Of a stretch of DNA of 64,000 bases, positions 43,002 to 58,262 are shown one piece after another. How positions within the stretch are numbered: the stretch's first letter is position 1; each line of letters starts with the position of its first letter. Both the position numbers and the translations under genes were made by a program. Under the pieces are notes generated by a model, which worked only from the letters and a program-made list of their open reading frames with translations, did not search any database and was not told the origin of the DNA. Source of the stretch: Enterobacter ludwigii (GTDB taxonomy: Bacteria; Pseudomonadota; Gammaproteobacteria; Enterobacterales; Enterobacteriaceae); assembly GCF_001750725.1 (NCBI RefSeq), contig NZ_CP017279.1:1054001-1118000 (forward strand), written 5' to 3'.

Positions 43002-44143
43002 TCCTGCTCCAGCGCGTTAACCCAGGCAGCGTGCGGCTCGGGAAGCATTTTTGGCAGCCCTGCCGGCGTATGGGCAGCGAGCTGCTTCGCTTCTTTTTCG
43101 GGCAGTGTTTTCGCATCCAGTACGCTCGGGTCTCCCCAGATGGCCGGGTCGGCCTTGCGGATTTGCGCCTGCGGTGAAAGGAGGAAATTGGCGACCACCT
43201 TCGCGCCTGCGCTTGCACTGGCATTCGACGGAATGGCCACAAAATGGACATTGCCTATCATTCCGTTGTCAAAACCAACGCTGTAGCTGTCGGCAGGCAG
43301 TTCACCGCTGGCCACTTTTTGCTGCGCATGTGCCGGGTTAAAGGTCAGGGAGAGATTGAGGCTACCGCTGGCAAGCAAGGTATCCATTCTGGCGGGCGAG
43401 GGAGGAAAGTCCTCTCCCTTTCGCCACAGCAGCGGGTGTAATTTGTCCAGGTAGTGCCACAGCGGAGCCGTCACCTGGGCAAAGGTGTTATCAGGGGCTT
43501 TTTGCAACGCCTCCGGGTGAGCGGTGAGGGTCAGGAGCAACTGTTCCAGAAATGCCGTACCGGTAAAATCGGGCGGGCGTGGGTAGCTGACTTTGCCCGG
43601 ATGCTGCTGCGCATACGCCAGTAACGCCTGAGGATCGTTTGGGGGCGCAGGCAGGCTTGCGTGGCGGGCAATAAAGGTGAGCTGCGCACCGCCCCACGGG
43701 GATTCCGCGCCATCGGTGGGGACAGCAAAATCCTCCATAACCGGTTTGCGGGTATCGACATAGCGCCAGTTGGGCAAGGTCTGCGCCCATCCGGTTTGCA
43801 GCAGGTTAGCGGCTTTCAGGGTCCGGAAGTTCTCACCGTTGACCCATAAGAGGTCGACTGAACCGTTCGTTTTCCGGCCTGCGGCGGCTTCTGTTTGAAT
43901 ACGTTTGACCGCATCGGCGGCATCCGCCAGTGGGACGATTTTAAGGGTTATGTCGTAATGCGTTTTCATCTCACCGCTTACCCACTCGAGGTAGCGGTTT
44001 ACCGCCCGATCGCCGCCCCAGGCGTTAAACCAGACGGTCTGGCCTTTGGCTTGTTGTTGGATAGCCTGCCAGTTGTCCGCTGCAAACAGCGGGGCTGCCA
44101 GCAGCAGACCGCTCAGAAACGTGCAAAAACGCACACGGCGCAT
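42974..44143 (-). CDS. ynjB: YnjB, periplasmic solute-binding protein
   Basis: The 389-residue protein has a signal peptide (MRRVRFCTFLSGLLLAAPLF, AAD) and a class II-like binding-protein fold (QTVWFNAWGGDRAVNRYLEW, PWGGAQLTFIARH). It delivers the unknown substrate to YnjCD. It overlaps ynjC by 28 bp and starts 6 bp after the ydjZ-like gene, so the genes form one operon. Confidence 0.93.
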   Translation of the reverse strand: MRRVRFCTFLSGLLLAAPLFAADNWQAIQQQAKGQTVWFNAWGGDRAVNRYLEWVSGEMKTHYDITLKIVPLADAADAVKRIQTEAAAGRKTNGSVDLLWVNGENFRTLKAANLLQTGWAQTLPNWRYVDTRKPVMEDFAVPTDGAESPWGGAQLTFIARHASLPAPPNDPQALLAYAQQHPGKVSYPRPPDFTGTAFLEQLLLTLTAHPEALQKAPDNTFAQVTAPLWHYLDKLHPLLWRKGEDFPPSPARMDTLLASGSLNLSLTFNPAHAQQKVASGELPADSYSVGFDNGMIGNVHFVAIPSNASASAGAKVVANFLLSPQAQIRKADPAIWGDPSVLDAKTLPEKEAKQLAAHTPAGLPKMLPEPHAAWVNALEQEWLRRYGTR

Positions 44144-44149
44144 AATGCC

Positions 44150-44833
44150 TCACTTTTTTGATGAAGGGGTAAAACGGGAAAACAGCCAGCGCGTCGCCAG
44201 CGGCAATAACCCCAGTAGTGTAAAGGCGAATATCAGTCCCGGCGATAAAATATCGCGAAGCGAATTCACTTTCCCCAGCGCGCGTCCGGCATTCAGAAAG
44301 ATAATGGTTGCAGGCAGCATGGCGACCTGGCTCACCCACCAGTAGCGACTGACCGCAATACGGGTCAGCCCCATGAGCAGATTCACCAGAAAAAACGGGA
44401 ACAAGGGCATCAGACGCAGGGCAAAAAGATACCCTGCACCGTCTCGCGCCATACCGGCATTCACCGTATTCATCTGCGATGTGAATCGCCGCTGTACCCA
44501 GTCGCGCAGCAGATAACGGCTGGCAAGCATCGCCAGCGTGGCGCCGAGGGTAGAAGCAAACGAGACCAGCAGGGTGCCTTCCCACAGCGTAAACAGCGCT
44601 CCCGCCAGCAGCGTCAGTATCGCCGCACCGGGTATCGACAGGGCGGAGACCAATACGTAGAGGGCGAAAAAGAAAAACGCGCTTTGCCACGGTGCCTGTT
44701 CCACGTGCGAGAGGAGCGACTGCTGGTGCGTTTTGATGGTTTCCAGGGAGAGCGTCCCCGGCGGAAGAAAGACGAAGGTCAGAACAAATGCGCCCAGAAG
44801 GGCGCACATCAGGAGTATTTTTTGCGTGTTCAC
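44150..44833 (-). CDS. TVP38/TMEM64 (DedA superfamily) membrane protein, YdjX/YdjZ-like
   Basis: The 227-residue inner-membrane protein has about six hydrophobic segments and the family core SIPGAAILTLLAGALFTLWE, ASTLGATLAMLASRYLLRDW and LRLMPLFPFFLVNLLMGLTR. DedA/VTT-domain proteins move or scramble lipids across membranes. By position next to ynjB it corresponds to ydjZ of K-12, but ydjX is similar, so I give no symbol. It sits between xthA (6 bp) and ynjB (6 bp) in a tight operon. Confidence 0.85.
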   Translation of the reverse strand: MNTQKILLMCALLGAFVLTFVFLPPGTLSLETIKTHQQSLLSHVEQAPWQSAFFFFALYVLVSALSIPGAAILTLLAGALFTLWEGTLLVSFASTLGATLAMLASRYLLRDWVQRRFTSQMNTVNAGMARDGAGYLFALRLMPLFPFFLVNLLMGLTRIAVSRYWWVSQVAMLPATIIFLNAGRALGKVNSLRDILSPGLIFAFTLLGLLPLATRWLFSRFTPSSKK

Positions 44834-44839
44834 ACGAGG

Positions 44840-45646
44840 TTACAGTTTGAATTTCGCCCAGACCGGCGCATGGTCAGACGGTTTTTCCATGCTGCGGATA
44901 TCGTAGTCGATGCCAGTTTCGATGCAGCGTTCCGCCAGCGGCGGGCTGGCCAGCAGCAGGTCTATACGCAGACCGCGGTTGTCATCAAAGCCTTTTGAGC
45001 GGTAGTCAAACCACGAGAAGCGATCCTGTGTTTCCGGGTTGGCGGTGCGGAAAGTATCAACCAGACCCCAGCCGAGCAGGCGTTCCATCCACTCGCGTTC
45101 TTCCGGCAGGAAAGAACATTTACCGGTACGCAACCAGCGTTTGCGGTTCTCTTCACCAATGCCGATATCGAGATCGGTCGGGCTGATATTCATGTCGCCC
45201 ATGATCAGCACCGGATTCTCTTTTTTCAGTTCGGTGGTCAGGTAATCCTGCAGATCCTGATAAAACTTTGCTTTGGCCGGGAATTTTGTCTCATGGTCGC
45301 GGCTCTCACCCTGCGGGAAATACCCGTTAATCACCGTGATATTGCCAAGTGGTGAAGGAATTTCCGCCATGATGATGCGACGCTGCGCTTCGCCATCATC
45401 GCCCGGGAAGCCACGACGTACGGAAACCGGCGTCTCTTTGGTCAGCAGCGCCACGCCATAGTGACCTTTCTGTCCGTGATAGAAGACGTTGTAACCGAGC
45501 TTCGCCACCTCTTCGAGGGGGAACATATCGTCGTGAACTTTTGTCTCCTGCAGGCCGATCACATCTGGCTGATGTTGCTCAACAATTGCTTCAAGCTGGT
45601 GAGGGCGGGCACGCAGGCCGTTGATATTAAAAGAGACAAATTTCAT
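44840..45646 (-). CDS. xthA: XthA, exonuclease III
   Basis: The ATG at 45646 gives 268 residues, the E. coli length. Active-site residues are Glu34 (GLQETK), the Asp and Asn of [10 protein letters not shown], and His259 (PSDHAPVW). It is the main AP endonuclease and 3'-5' exonuclease of base excision repair. It appears to be the first gene of the minus-strand run that continues with the ydjZ-like gene and ynjBCD. Confidence 0.97.
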   Translation of the reverse strand: MKFVSFNINGLRARPHQLEAIVEQHQPDVIGLQETKVHDDMFPLEEVAKLGYNVFYHGQKGHYGVALLTKETPVSVRRGFPGDDGEAQRRIIMAEIPSPLGNITVINGYFPQGESRDHETKFPAKAKFYQDLQDYLTTELKKENPVLIMGDMNISPTDLDIGIGEENRKRWLRTGKCSFLPEEREWMERLLGWGLVDTFRTANPETQDRFSWFDYRSKGFDDNRGLRIDLLLASPPLAERCIETGIDYDIRSMEKPSDHAPVWAKFKL

Positions 45647-45744
45647 AGTCGCTGCCAATGCAAGGTGAATAGTGCATGGATGGTAGCAGAATTTGCGTCA
45701 ACTGTTACGGGGTTCGACCAATAACTGCGACAGATCATGCCAAC

Positions 45745-45761
45745 GGTGCAATATTTGCACC
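45745..45761. promoter_or_regulatory. Candidate NtrC enhancer upstream of astC
   Basis: GGTGCAATATTTGCACC is a perfect 17-bp palindrome built from GGTGCA/TGCACC half-sites like those of NtrC. It is about 230 bp upstream of the sigma-54 promoter. The half-sites are in inverted order to the usual NtrC site, so this is only a candidate. The rest of 45647-45991 holds no gene. Confidence 0.4.
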
Positions 45762-45991
45762 ATTTTGACGCGCATTGCCCCCCAACAGGGCGTAAAGAAC
45801 CGATAAATTTCGCGAGCGATCACAATTCCAGAATTATATTTGGCTTCTGCATACTCTTTCTTATTTTCATGCGGCAAAGCGCCGCTTGTCGTAAAAATAT
45901 TCACTTTTTATGCAATAACAGTGAATAACTCCATATCGTAACTTATTGATATTCTGTACCCCTAACCCGTTTATGCATTTTTATCGCTGGC

Positions 45992-46006
45992 TGGCACGAA
46001 GGCTGC
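45992..46006 (+). promoter_or_regulatory. Sigma-54 promoter of the ast operon
   Basis: TGGCAC-GAAGG-CTGC matches the -24/-12 consensus except for C instead of T at one position of the -12. It lies 74 bp before the astC start, as in E. coli, where NtrC activates this promoter. Confidence 0.9.
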
Positions 46007-46049
46007 AATCTACATTCACAGTGCAAACACTCAATTATTTAACATCTAA

Positions 46050-51127
<5,078 letters not shown>

Positions 51128-51137
51128 AGGAGTGGCT

Positions 51138-52103
51138 ATGGAAAATTTACTGGCGTTGACACTGGCCGATGAAACGCCCGAACAGCGTGAGGGGGAGGGC
51201 CCCTCATTTCACTGGCGGTGGCTGGGTCGCGGCGTCCTTGAACTGACACCGGCCGCGAAGAGTGAGTTATCGCTGCTGCTTTCAACCGGCATCCATGGCA
51301 ATGAAACCGCGCCGGTTGAAATTGTCGACCTGCTGCTTCGCGCGTTGTATCGGGGAGATATCACCCTGCAGTGCCGTCTGCTAGTGGTGCTTGGCAACCC
51401 GCCAGCGCTGGCGCAAAACAAACGTTATCTTGAGAGCGACCTTAACCGCATGTTTGGCGGCCGCTGGTCACAGTTTGTGCCGGGCGATGAAACGTCGCGG
51501 GCGCAGTGGCTTGAGCACGTGGTTGCCACATTTTTCGCCGCGGCCGGTCCCGTGCGCTGGCATCTCGACCTGCATACGGCAATTCGCGCCTCTTATCATG
51601 TGCGCTTTGGTGTTCTGCCCCAGCGTAACCAGCCGTGGGATGAGGCGTTTCTGAGCTGGCTGGGCGACGCCGGGCTGGAGGCTCTGGTGTTTCATCAGTC
51701 GCCGGGGGGCACATTTACCCATTTCACCTGTGAGCATTTCGGCGCGCTGGCCTGCACGCTGGAACTGGGAAAAGCGCTACCGTTTGGCCAGAACGATCTC
51801 ACGCGCTTCGCGCCAACGCATCTTGCGCTTCGCGCGCTGCTTGGAGGATTGGCACCCGAGCCAACGCAACAGACTGTCGTGCGTTATCGGGTCGTACAGC
51901 AGATCACTCGCCGCAGCGAGGCCTTCCGGCTGCATATGGCCGCCCACACGCTGAACTTCACCCCTTTTCGCAAAGGCGTTCTGCTGGCGGAAGATGGCGA
52001 CGAGCGCTACGAGGTGCAGAAAACCACTGAATATGTTCTGTTCCCTAATCCATCAGTAGCGTTTGGCCTGCGTGCCGGGCTGATGCTGGAAAAAGTGTCC
52101 TGA
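51138..52103 (+). CDS. astE: AstE, succinylglutamate desuccinylase
   Basis: The ATG at 51138 is chosen over GTG 51132 because AAAGGA (51126-51131) is correctly spaced; this gives 321 residues. The zinc site of the M14-like family is visible in [11 protein letters not shown] (His and Glu) and HLDLHTAIR (His). It releases glutamate and succinate, the last step. It follows astB by 10 bp and ends the operon; the hairpin CCCCTCTCATTGCCTGAGAG at 52110-52132 follows. Confidence 0.96.
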   Translation: MENLLALTLADETPEQREGEGPSFHWRWLGRGVLELTPAAKSELSLLLSTGIHGNETAPVEIVDLLLRALYRGDITLQCRLLVVLGNPPALAQNKRYLESDLNRMFGGRWSQFVPGDETSRAQWLEHVVATFFAAAGPVRWHLDLHTAIRASYHVRFGVLPQRNQPWDEAFLSWLGDAGLEALVFHQSPGGTFTHFTCEHFGALACTLELGKALPFGQNDLTRFAPTHLALRALLGGLAPEPTQQTVVRYRVVQQITRRSEAFRLHMAAHTLNFTPFRKGVLLAEDGDERYEVQKTTEYVLFPNPSVAFGLRAGLMLEKVS

Positions 52104-52132
52104 ACATTTCCCCTCTCATTGCCTGAGAGGGG

Positions 52133-52441
52133 AACGTCAAATTATTTTTCTTAGCGATTAAAGCGCAATGACAACTATTGCAGAATATTCCTGGTGAATT
52201 GCTTTATTATTGGTCTTCACTTCGCTATACTTTTTTAAATTGCTTTTAAAATCATCATTTTGAATATTTTCGTTGCAACTCTCCATCCTTTATCCTTAAT
52301 TCCTCCACATTTGGCGATAATTTGTTTTTTACACTTTCATTGTTTTACTGTTGCTCTGATTAATTGACGATAAACCCCGTAAAGTTAATCTCGTCAACAC
52401 GGCATAGCGCCGAAGAATAACTGAAAGTAAGGAAATAAATT
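52133..52441. other. AT-rich leader region of spy
   Basis: No gene is seen in this stretch. It must hold the spy promoter. GATAAACCCCGTAAA (52369-52383) resembles a CpxR box (GTAAA-N5-GTAAA) with one poorer half; CpxR and BaeR activate spy in E. coli. This match is weak. Confidence 0.4.
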
Positions 52442-52939
52442 ATGCGTAAGTTTACTGCACTGTTTGTTGCTTCTACCCTGGCTCTGGGCGCTACCAGCAT
52501 GGCGTTCGCTGCAGATACCGCGACCACCACCACTGCCGCGCCTGTCGAAGGCAAAATGATGATGCATCATAAAGGCAAGCCGGGTATGCACCACGAGATG
52601 ATGATGTTTAAAGATCTGAACCTGACGGATGCACAGAAACAGCAGGTCCGCGACATCATGAAAAGCCAGCGCGACCAGATGAAACGTCCGTCACTGGACG
52701 AACGCCGCGCGATGCATGACATCATCGCCAGCGACAGCTTCGATAAAGCAAAAGCCGAAGCGCAGATCGACAAAATGGCTGAGCAGCATAAAGCCCGCAT
52801 GCTGGCGCATATGGAAACCCAGAACAAGATCTACAACATTCTGACGCCGGAACAGAAAAAACAATTTAATGCCAATTTTGAGAAGCGTCTGACAGAACGT
52901 CCAGCAATGGAAGGTAAAATGCCAGCACCAACCGAATAA
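52442..52939 (+). CDS. spy: Spy, periplasmic ATP-independent chaperone
   Basis: The 165-residue protein has a signal peptide (MRKFTALFVASTLALGATSM, AFAA) and two LTxxQ motifs (NLTDAQKQQVRDIM; the second site reads LTPEQKKQFNANFE) typical of the Spy/CpxP family. The mature protein is rich in methionine, lysine and histidine (MMMHHKGKPGMHHEMMM). It forms a cradle-like dimer that prevents aggregation under envelope stress. It has its own promoter and a strong terminator. Confidence 0.95.
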   Translation: MRKFTALFVASTLALGATSMAFAADTATTTTAAPVEGKMMMHHKGKPGMHHEMMMFKDLNLTDAQKQQVRDIMKSQRDQMKRPSLDERRAMHDIIASDSFDKAKAEAQIDKMAEQHKARMLAHMETQNKIYNILTPEQKKQFNANFEKRLTERPAMEGKMPAPTE

Positions 52940-52957
52940 TCGGTTCAACATCTTAAG

Positions 52958-53014
52958 ACCGCCGGGATCCTGTCCACAAAAGCGCTAACGCTGTGGACAG
53001 GACCGGCGGTTTTT
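52958..53014 (+). terminator. Terminator of spy
   Basis: A very long stem, ACCGCCGG...TCCTGTCCACA / TGTGGACAGGA...CCGGCGGT, ends in TTTTTC. It lies 18 bp after the spy stop. Confidence 0.85.
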
Positions 53015-53236
53015 CTTTCCTGCCCTCTTGTCTGCCGCCGCCAGAGCGGTATTCTCCTGTAGTCGCTTCAGAGAATGTTTGCAGAGTCATGGCGTTATAA
53101 TTTTTATTAACGTTCCGCTAAGGCCTGCCCGCTCTGCTGCCGATACTGTGCCTGTGAAAACCCAACGATAACAAACAAGACAGCAACGATAGCGATATCC
53201 TTGCCCTGGCACAGGTTGTGCCTTTCAGGAGTGGTG

Positions 53237-53794
53237 ATGGAGTTCTTTGATATCCGTAAGATGCCGGTCAGCCTCTGGCGCAATGGCGCAGGCGAGACGC
53301 GGGAAATTTGTTGTTTTCCGCCCGCAACGCGCGATTTTTACTGGCGTGCCAGTATCGCGACCATCGCCAGCAATGGCGAATTCTCCTCTTTTCCCGGTGT
53401 CGATCGGGTGATTACCTTGCTTGAAGGGGGTGAGGTAACGCTGGATGCCGGTCAGGCGTTCTGCCATACCCTGAAACATCATCAGCCATACCATTTTTCC
53501 GGCGATCAGCCGGTGAAAGCGCTGCTTTCCGAAGGACGGATGTCGATGGATTTCAACATCATGACCCGGCGTGACCGTTGTCAGGCGAAAGTGCGTGTCG
53601 CTGACCGCACCTTTACCACGTTCGGCTCCCGCGGGGGCGTCGCGTTCGTGTTAAGCGGGGCGTGGCAGCTTGGCGATAAGTTGCTGACGGCCGATCAGGG
53701 CGCCAGCTGGGAGGAGGGCGTCCATACTCTCCGCCTGCTGGAGGCTCAGGGCACCTTATTATTCAGCGAAATTAACTGGCTGCCGGGGCACTAA
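53237..53794 (+). CDS. ves: Ves, HutD-family cupin protein
   Basis: The ATG at 53237 (CAGGAG site) gives 185 residues. It matches E. coli Ves, a cold- and stress-induced protein of the HutD/DUF886 cupin family: [40 protein letters not shown] and [12 protein letters not shown]. The function is unknown. The 3' end overlaps cho on the other strand by 23 bp. Confidence 0.93.
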   Translation: MEFFDIRKMPVSLWRNGAGETREICCFPPATRDFYWRASIATIASNGEFSSFPGVDRVITLLEGGEVTLDAGQAFCHTLKHHQPYHFSGDQPVKALLSEGRMSMDFNIMTRRDRCQAKVRVADRTFTTFGSRGGVAFVLSGAWQLGDKLLTADQGASWEEGVHTLRLLEAQGTLLFSEINWLPGH

Positions 53795-54650
53795 GCTCAA
53801 TGACCTCATACTTGCCGGTTAACACGGGCTTGCAGAGAATTTTGTAGCCATCGTGGTCGAAACCGGCGGGTGTGCGCAGCAAGGTTGCCGCATCGTTTAC
53901 ATCGTCAACAGCACCCAGCCAGAGCCAGTTGTTGATGATGTGATACTGGGTCATCGCGTCACCGACTTCTTTTAGCGCAACGGCACCCTCCCACGGCCAG
54001 CAGTTAACGCTAAGCGCCGCCAGCCCTGCGAGGAGCCGGGCGTGGTGTTCCTCAATGCTTTCTTTCCCGCAGCAGGCCCCTGCGCAGCGCTTTAACGCTG
54101 AGCGGAAACAGGCACGCCCGCGGGTGGTTGCTTCGAGGCCTAGCAGGCTGTAGCACAGCTGTAACTCATCGGCCAGCGTTTGCAGAGCCTGCAGAGCCGC
54201 CCGTTTGTTAGCGAACAGCCCGTAGAGATTGGGGGCGTGAGAAAAATCGACTTCGCGTGCGTAGACAACCTGCGGCTTACCGGCGTTTATCTGCAGGGAG
54301 CAGAGCTGCCGGTTGCGGCGCAGGCGCTTATTGAACAGCGGCTGTTGCTCTTTGATCAGCCGGGCTTCCAGTAAGAGCGCGCCCATTTCTCCGGCGGTAC
54401 GAAACCAGGTGATGCGTCGCGACTGGCGCAGCATTGCCGCCTCGTCTGGCGTGCGCAGATGAGACATGACCCGGCTGCGAATATTTACGCTTTTGCCAAT
54501 GTAGAGCGGAAGGGTGTCACTCTCACCGTGAAAGATATACACGCCCGGCTGTTTAGGCAGTTCCTCAAGCCAGGGGCGAAGATGTTCGGGATATTCGTAG
54601 ATAGCCGCCGCTTCAAACTCAAGACGCGGGGCGGATTGACGCCTGCTCAC
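53772..54650 (-). CDS. cho: Cho, UvrC-like excinuclease
   Basis: The 292-residue protein has a GIY-YIG nuclease domain at its N-terminus ([20 protein letters not shown] and [13 protein letters not shown]), as in the first half of UvrC. Cho makes the 3' incision in nucleotide excision repair at damage that UvrC handles poorly. A LexA box 15-30 bp upstream of its start shows SOS control, matching E. coli. It overlaps ves at the 3' ends. Confidence 0.95.
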   Translation of the reverse strand: MSRRQSAPRLEFEAAAIYEYPEHLRPWLEELPKQPGVYIFHGESDTLPLYIGKSVNIRSRVMSHLRTPDEAAMLRQSRRITWFRTAGEMGALLLEARLIKEQQPLFNKRLRRNRQLCSLQINAGKPQVVYAREVDFSHAPNLYGLFANKRAALQALQTLADELQLCYSLLGLEATTRGRACFRSALKRCAGACCGKESIEEHHARLLAGLAALSVNCWPWEGAVALKEVGDAMTQYHIINNWLWLGAVDDVNDAATLLRTPAGFDHDGYKILCKPVLTGKYEVIELSAPAAS

Positions 54651-54665
54651 ATACTACTCCATATA

Positions 54666-54681
54666 CTGTTCAGGCATACAG
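54666..54681 (-). promoter_or_regulatory. LexA box of cho
   Basis: CTGTTCAGGCATACAG fits CTGT-N8-ACAG, the LexA operator, 16 bp upstream of the cho ATG. A hairpin CACCCTCTCC / GAGAGAGGGTG lies further right (54740-54763), at the end of nadE. Confidence 0.9.
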
Positions 54682-54773
54682 TGTAGCAGAGCCGGTTTGG
54701 TTAAAAAAGAGCCGGGTGGCGCAACGGACGGTGCGGGCGAACACCCTCTCCCCAGAGAGAGGGTGCCAGAGTG

Positions 54774-55601
54774 TTACTTTTTCCAGAAATCATCGAACAC
54801 GGTGATCGGCGGGCGACGCTTGTGCTCGGTTTTCAGATACCAGCTTTCAATGATCTTCGCGGTACCTTCATCCAGTTTTTTGCCTTCCAGATAATCATCA
54901 ATATTGTCATAGGTGACACCCAGGGCCGCTTCATCCGGCAGGGAGGGGCGATCGTCTTCCAGATCTGCCGTTGGCGCTTTCTTGTAAAGGTGCTCCGGGC
55001 AACCCAGCGCGGCAAGCAGCTGCTTACCCTGACGTTTGTTCAGACGGAAGAGCGGGTTAATATCGGTACCGCCGTCGCCATACTTGGTGAAGAAACCCGT
55101 GATGGCTTCTGCCGCATGATCGGTACCGACCACAACGCCTTTGGTCATCCCGGCAATGCTGTATTGCGCTTTCATACGTTCACGGGCTTTTTCATTGCCG
55201 CGGACAAAATCGCTCAACTCAATGCCTGCTTCGCGAAGCGCCTGCTCGCTGGCCAGCACCGATCCTTTGATATTGACGGTGAGCACGCGATCGGGCTGGA
55301 TGAAGGCGATGGCATCCTGGCAATCCTGTTCATCGGCCTGCACGCCATAGGGAAGACGCACGGCAATAAACTGCAGCGCGTCATCACCCGTCTCTTCGCG
55401 GAGCTCTGAAATTGCCATCTGGCAGAGTTTACCGGCCAGGGTAGAGTCCTGACCGCCGCTGATGCCCAGCACCAGGGATTTCAGGAACGAGTGAGTTTTT
55501 AAATAAGACTTTAAAAAATCCACGCTGCGGCGGATCTCTTCTTGTGCGTCTACCGCGGGCTTTGCGCCCAGCGCCTGAATAATCTCTTGTTGCAGAGCCA
55601 T
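54774..55601 (-). CDS. nadE: NadE, ammonia-dependent NAD synthetase
   Basis: The ATG at 55601 (GGAGG site) gives 275 residues as in E. coli. The ATP pyrophosphatase loop is [15 protein letters not shown]. No glutaminase domain is present, so it uses free ammonia. It converts nicotinate adenine dinucleotide to NAD, the last step of NAD synthesis. Divergent from osmE over about 230 bp. Confidence 0.97.
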   Translation of the reverse strand: MALQQEIIQALGAKPAVDAQEEIRRSVDFLKSYLKTHSFLKSLVLGISGGQDSTLAGKLCQMAISELREETGDDALQFIAVRLPYGVQADEQDCQDAIAFIQPDRVLTVNIKGSVLASEQALREAGIELSDFVRGNEKARERMKAQYSIAGMTKGVVVGTDHAAEAITGFFTKYGDGGTDINPLFRLNKRQGKQLLAALGCPEHLYKKAPTADLEDDRPSLPDEAALGVTYDNIDDYLEGKKLDEGTAKIIESWYLKTEHKRRPPITVFDDFWKK

Positions 55602-55833
55602 CACGCCCTCCATATGCAGAACATAAACAGATTGTGTTAACTGTTAAAACTAACCCTTTGAACGAGAAACGACAAGGATCACAGTTTCGAGTGCGCTAAA
55701 TTGCGGCGATTTAGCAGGTTATCGTTGTTTTATTAGAATTTTCCGAAATTCGTCTGGCGGAATTCACAAAGTTGAACAATAGTACTTTTTATTCCATGCT
55801 TAGATAACACGCTGATAAACAAGAGGACGGAAT

Positions 55834-56178
55834 ATGAACAAGAACGTAGCAGGAATTCTTAGCGCAGCGGCGGTACTGACTATGCTGGCAGGGTGTACGG
55901 CCTACGACCGCACCAAAGATCAGTTTACACAGCCCGTAGTGAAAGATGTCAAAAAAGGCATGACCCGTTCGCAGGTGGCTGCGATTGCCGGCAAGCCTTC
56001 TTCTGAAGTGACAATGATTCATGCACGCGGTACCTGCCAGACCTATATCCTGGGTCAACGTGATGGTAAGGCAGAGACCTACTTCGTTGCGTTGGATGAG
56101 ACCGGTCATGTGATCAACTCCGGTTACCAGACCTGTACTGAATACGATACCGATCCGCAGGCACCTAAGGCGCAGTAA
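55834..56178 (+). CDS. osmE: OsmE, osmotically induced lipoprotein
   Basis: The 114-residue lipoprotein has a type II signal peptide with lipobox LAGC ([15 protein letters not shown]) and a SmpA/OmlA-like domain ([26 protein letters not shown]). In E. coli it is induced by osmotic stress with sigma-S and is attached to the outer membrane. It has its own promoter and a terminator at 56204. Confidence 0.95.
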   Translation: MNKNVAGILSAAAVLTMLAGCTAYDRTKDQFTQPVVKDVKKGMTRSQVAAIAGKPSSEVTMIHARGTCQTYILGQRDGKAETYFVALDETGHVINSGYQTCTEYDTDPQAPKAQ

Positions 56179-56203
56179 CCCTTCTTGCCTGAGTATGTTA
56201 ACA

Positions 56204-56228
56204 AACCGGCCGTTGGGCCGGTTTTTTT
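56204..56228 (+). terminator. Terminator of osmE
   Basis: AAACCGGCC-GTTG-GGCCGGTTTTTTT is a near-perfect hairpin with seven T. Confidence 0.9.
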
Positions 56229-56242
56229 ATACATACGTAAAT

Positions 56243-56266
56243 CTTATTTCTTCTCGCGAATTATTT
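56243..56266 (+). promoter_or_regulatory. Candidate NagC operator of chb
   Basis: CTTATTTCTTCTCGCGAATT with ATTT following has the TTATTT-N6-CG-like centre and AATTATTT right arm of NagC sites. It is about 200 bp upstream of chbB; in E. coli, NagC binds a similar position and represses chb. Confidence 0.5.
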
Positions 56267-56274
56267 GCCTGAAA

Positions 56275-56290
56275 TGTGAAGGTAGTCAAC
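56275..56290 (+). promoter_or_regulatory. Candidate CRP site of chb
   Basis: TGTGA-AGGTAG-TCAAC fits the left arm of CRP sites fully and the right arm (TCACA) in three of five positions. The chb operon needs CRP-cAMP in E. coli. Confidence 0.5.
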
Positions 56291-56459
56291 ACGCCAGGTC
56301 AATGAGAGACAATTTGCCCCTGTGCAGAATTATCTCCTGTCTGTACCATTGCGTATACTCACTCCAACGACAAACAACAGTAAGCAAACTACCTGTCTGC
56401 CAGGATAGCGAGTCGAGTGATAGCGCGATGGCAGGTAGTCATACGAGAGGGAAGTTACT

Positions 56460-56777
56460 ATGGAAAAGAAACATATCTATCTGTTCTGCTCAGCAGGCAT
56501 GTCAACCTCGCTTCTGGTGTCAAAGATGCGTGCTCAGGCTGAGAAGTATGAAGTCCCGGTGGTAATCGAAGCGTTTCCGGAGACGCTGGCGGGCGAAAAG
56601 GGCCAGACAGCCGACGTCGTTTTACTGGGGCCGCAAATTGCCTATATGTTACCCGAAATTCAACGTCTGTTACCCAATAAACCGGTCGAAGTGATCGATT
56701 CGGGATTGTACGGCAAGATTGATGGTTTAGGTGTATTGAAAGCTGCTGTTGCAGCCATTAAAAAAGCTGCTAATTAA
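56460..56777 (+). CDS. chbB: ChbB, chitobiose PTS component IIB
   Basis: The 105-residue cytoplasmic protein carries the phosphorylated Cys10 in [18 protein letters not shown]. It passes phosphate from ChbA to N,N'-diacetylchitobiose as it enters through ChbC. It is first gene of chbBCARFG, 79 bp before chbC; this spacer contains the ChiX pairing site. Confidence 0.97.
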   Translation: MEKKHIYLFCSAGMSTSLLVSKMRAQAEKYEVPVVIEAFPETLAGEKGQTADVVLLGPQIAYMLPEIQRLLPNKPVEVIDSGLYGKIDGLGVLKAAVAAIKKAAN

Positions 56778-56788
56778 TTTTTATTTTT

Positions 56789-56808
56789 CCCGTCAAAGAG
56801 TTATTTCA
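56789..56808 (+). promoter_or_regulatory. ChiX sRNA trap site in the chbB-chbC spacer
   Basis: CCCGTCAAAGAG, two unpaired bases, then ATTTCA are complementary to the ChiX seed region as I remember it. In E. coli and Salmonella this chb site binds ChiX as a decoy: when chitosugars induce chb, ChiX is destroyed and the chitoporin chiP is released from repression. Confidence 0.85.
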
Positions 56809-56856
56809 CACACAATACGCCGTAACCTGCGTTGCGGCATTTAAGGGTATTTTCCT

Positions 56857-58215
56857 ATGAGTAAAGTCATCGCTTCACTTGAAAAGGTACTCCTTCCTTT
56901 TGCTGTTAAAATAGGAAAGCAGCCTCACGTTAATGCCATCAAAAACGGTTTTATTAGATTAATGCCGTTGACGCTGGCTGGGGCAATGTTCGTTTTAATT
57001 AACAACGTTTTTCTGAGCTTTGGTGAAGGTTCCTTCTTTTATTCATTAGGAATTCGATTAGACGCTTCCACAATTGAAACCCTTAATGGTTTAAAAGCCA
57101 TCGGCGGCAACGTATATAACGGTACGTTAGGTATTATGTCGCTGATGGCACCTTTCTTTATTGGCATGGCACTGGCGGAAGAGCGGAAAGTGGATCCGCT
57201 GGCCGCAGGTTTATTATCCATTGCCGCCTTTATGACCGTGACGCCATACAGCGTCGGTGAGGCCTATGCCGTAGGGGCCAACTGGCTGGGGGGCGCTAAT
57301 ATCATCTCCGGTATCGTTATCGGTCTGGTGGTTGCGGAGATGTTCACCTTTATTATTCGTCGCAACTGGGTTATCCGTTTACCGGATAGCGTGCCGGCGT
57401 CCGTTTCTCGTTCATTTTCCGCGTTGATTCCAGGCTTCATTATTCTCTCCATCATGGGGATTATCGCCTGGGCGCTCTCTCATTGGGGCACTAACTTCCA
57501 CCAGATCATTATGGACTCTATCTCAACGCCGCTGGCGTCAATGGGTAGCGTGGTCGGTTGGGCGTATGTGATTTTCACCTCCCTGCTGTGGTTCTTTGGC
57601 GTGCATGGTTCACTGGCACTGGCGGCGCTGGACAGCGGTATCATGACCCCATGGGCACTGGAAAACGTTGCACTTTATCAGCAGTACGGCTCCGTTGACG
57701 CGGCGCTGGCAGCCGGTAAAACCTTCCATGTGTGGGCGAAGCCGATGCTCGACTCTTATATCTTCCTGGGGGGTACCGGGGCGACGCTGGGTCTGATCAT
57801 CGCGGTCTTTATTGTTTCTCGTCGCGCTGACCATCGTCAGGTTGCGAAGCTGGCACTGCCGTCAGGCATCTTCCAGATTAACGAGCCGATTCTGTTTGGT
57901 CTGCCAATCATCATGAACCCGGTAATGTTCATTCCGTTCATTCTGGTTCAGCCACTGTTGGCGGCCATTACCCTGACGGCCTATTACCTGGGCATTATCC
58001 CGCCCGTCACCAACATTGCGCCGTGGACTATGCCGGCGGGTCTGGGGGCGTTCTTCAACACCAACGGTAGCGTGGCTGCCTTCCTGCTGGCGATATTCAA
58101 CCTCGGGATTGCAACACTGCTCTATATGCCATTCGTGGCGATAGCAAACAAAGCTGCAACCGTTATCGATGAAGAAGAGAGCGAAGAGGATATCGCCCTC
58201 GCACTGAAATTCTAA
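56857..58215 (+). CDS. chbC: ChbC, chitobiose PTS permease IIC
   Basis: The 452-residue membrane protein of the lactose/cellobiose/chitobiose IIC family has about ten membrane segments. Conserved blocks include [23 protein letters not shown] [36 protein letters not shown] and [20 protein letters not shown]. It transports and permits phosphorylation of chitobiose. It is 79 bp after chbB and 47 bp before chbA. Confidence 0.97.
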   Translation: MSKVIASLEKVLLPFAVKIGKQPHVNAIKNGFIRLMPLTLAGAMFVLINNVFLSFGEGSFFYSLGIRLDASTIETLNGLKAIGGNVYNGTLGIMSLMAPFFIGMALAEERKVDPLAAGLLSIAAFMTVTPYSVGEAYAVGANWLGGANIISGIVIGLVVAEMFTFIIRRNWVIRLPDSVPASVSRSFSALIPGFIILSIMGIIAWALSHWGTNFHQIIMDSISTPLASMGSVVGWAYVIFTSLLWFFGVHGSLALAALDSGIMTPWALENVALYQQYGSVDAALAAGKTFHVWAKPMLDSYIFLGGTGATLGLIIAVFIVSRRADHRQVAKLALPSGIFQINEPILFGLPIIMNPVMFIPFILVQPLLAAITLTAYYLGIIPPVTNIAPWTMPAGLGAFFNTNGSVAAFLLAIFNLGIATLLYMPFVAIANKAATVIDEEESEEDIALALKF

Positions 58216-58262
58216 AATTGCACGGCGCGGGGCAACCCGCGCCAGCCAAAAGGAGCTTAAAA

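Noticed and set aside
52324-52346. TTTAC-N11-TTTAC upstream of spy as a CpxR box
   Set aside because: The spacing is too long for the GTAAA-N5-GTAAA arrangement; the match at 52369-52383 is somewhat better.
53015-53236. Short hydrophobic minus-strand frame between spy and ves ([18 protein letters not shown])
   Set aside because: It looks like a small membrane protein but has no ATG, GTG or TTG start in frame and no ribosome site.
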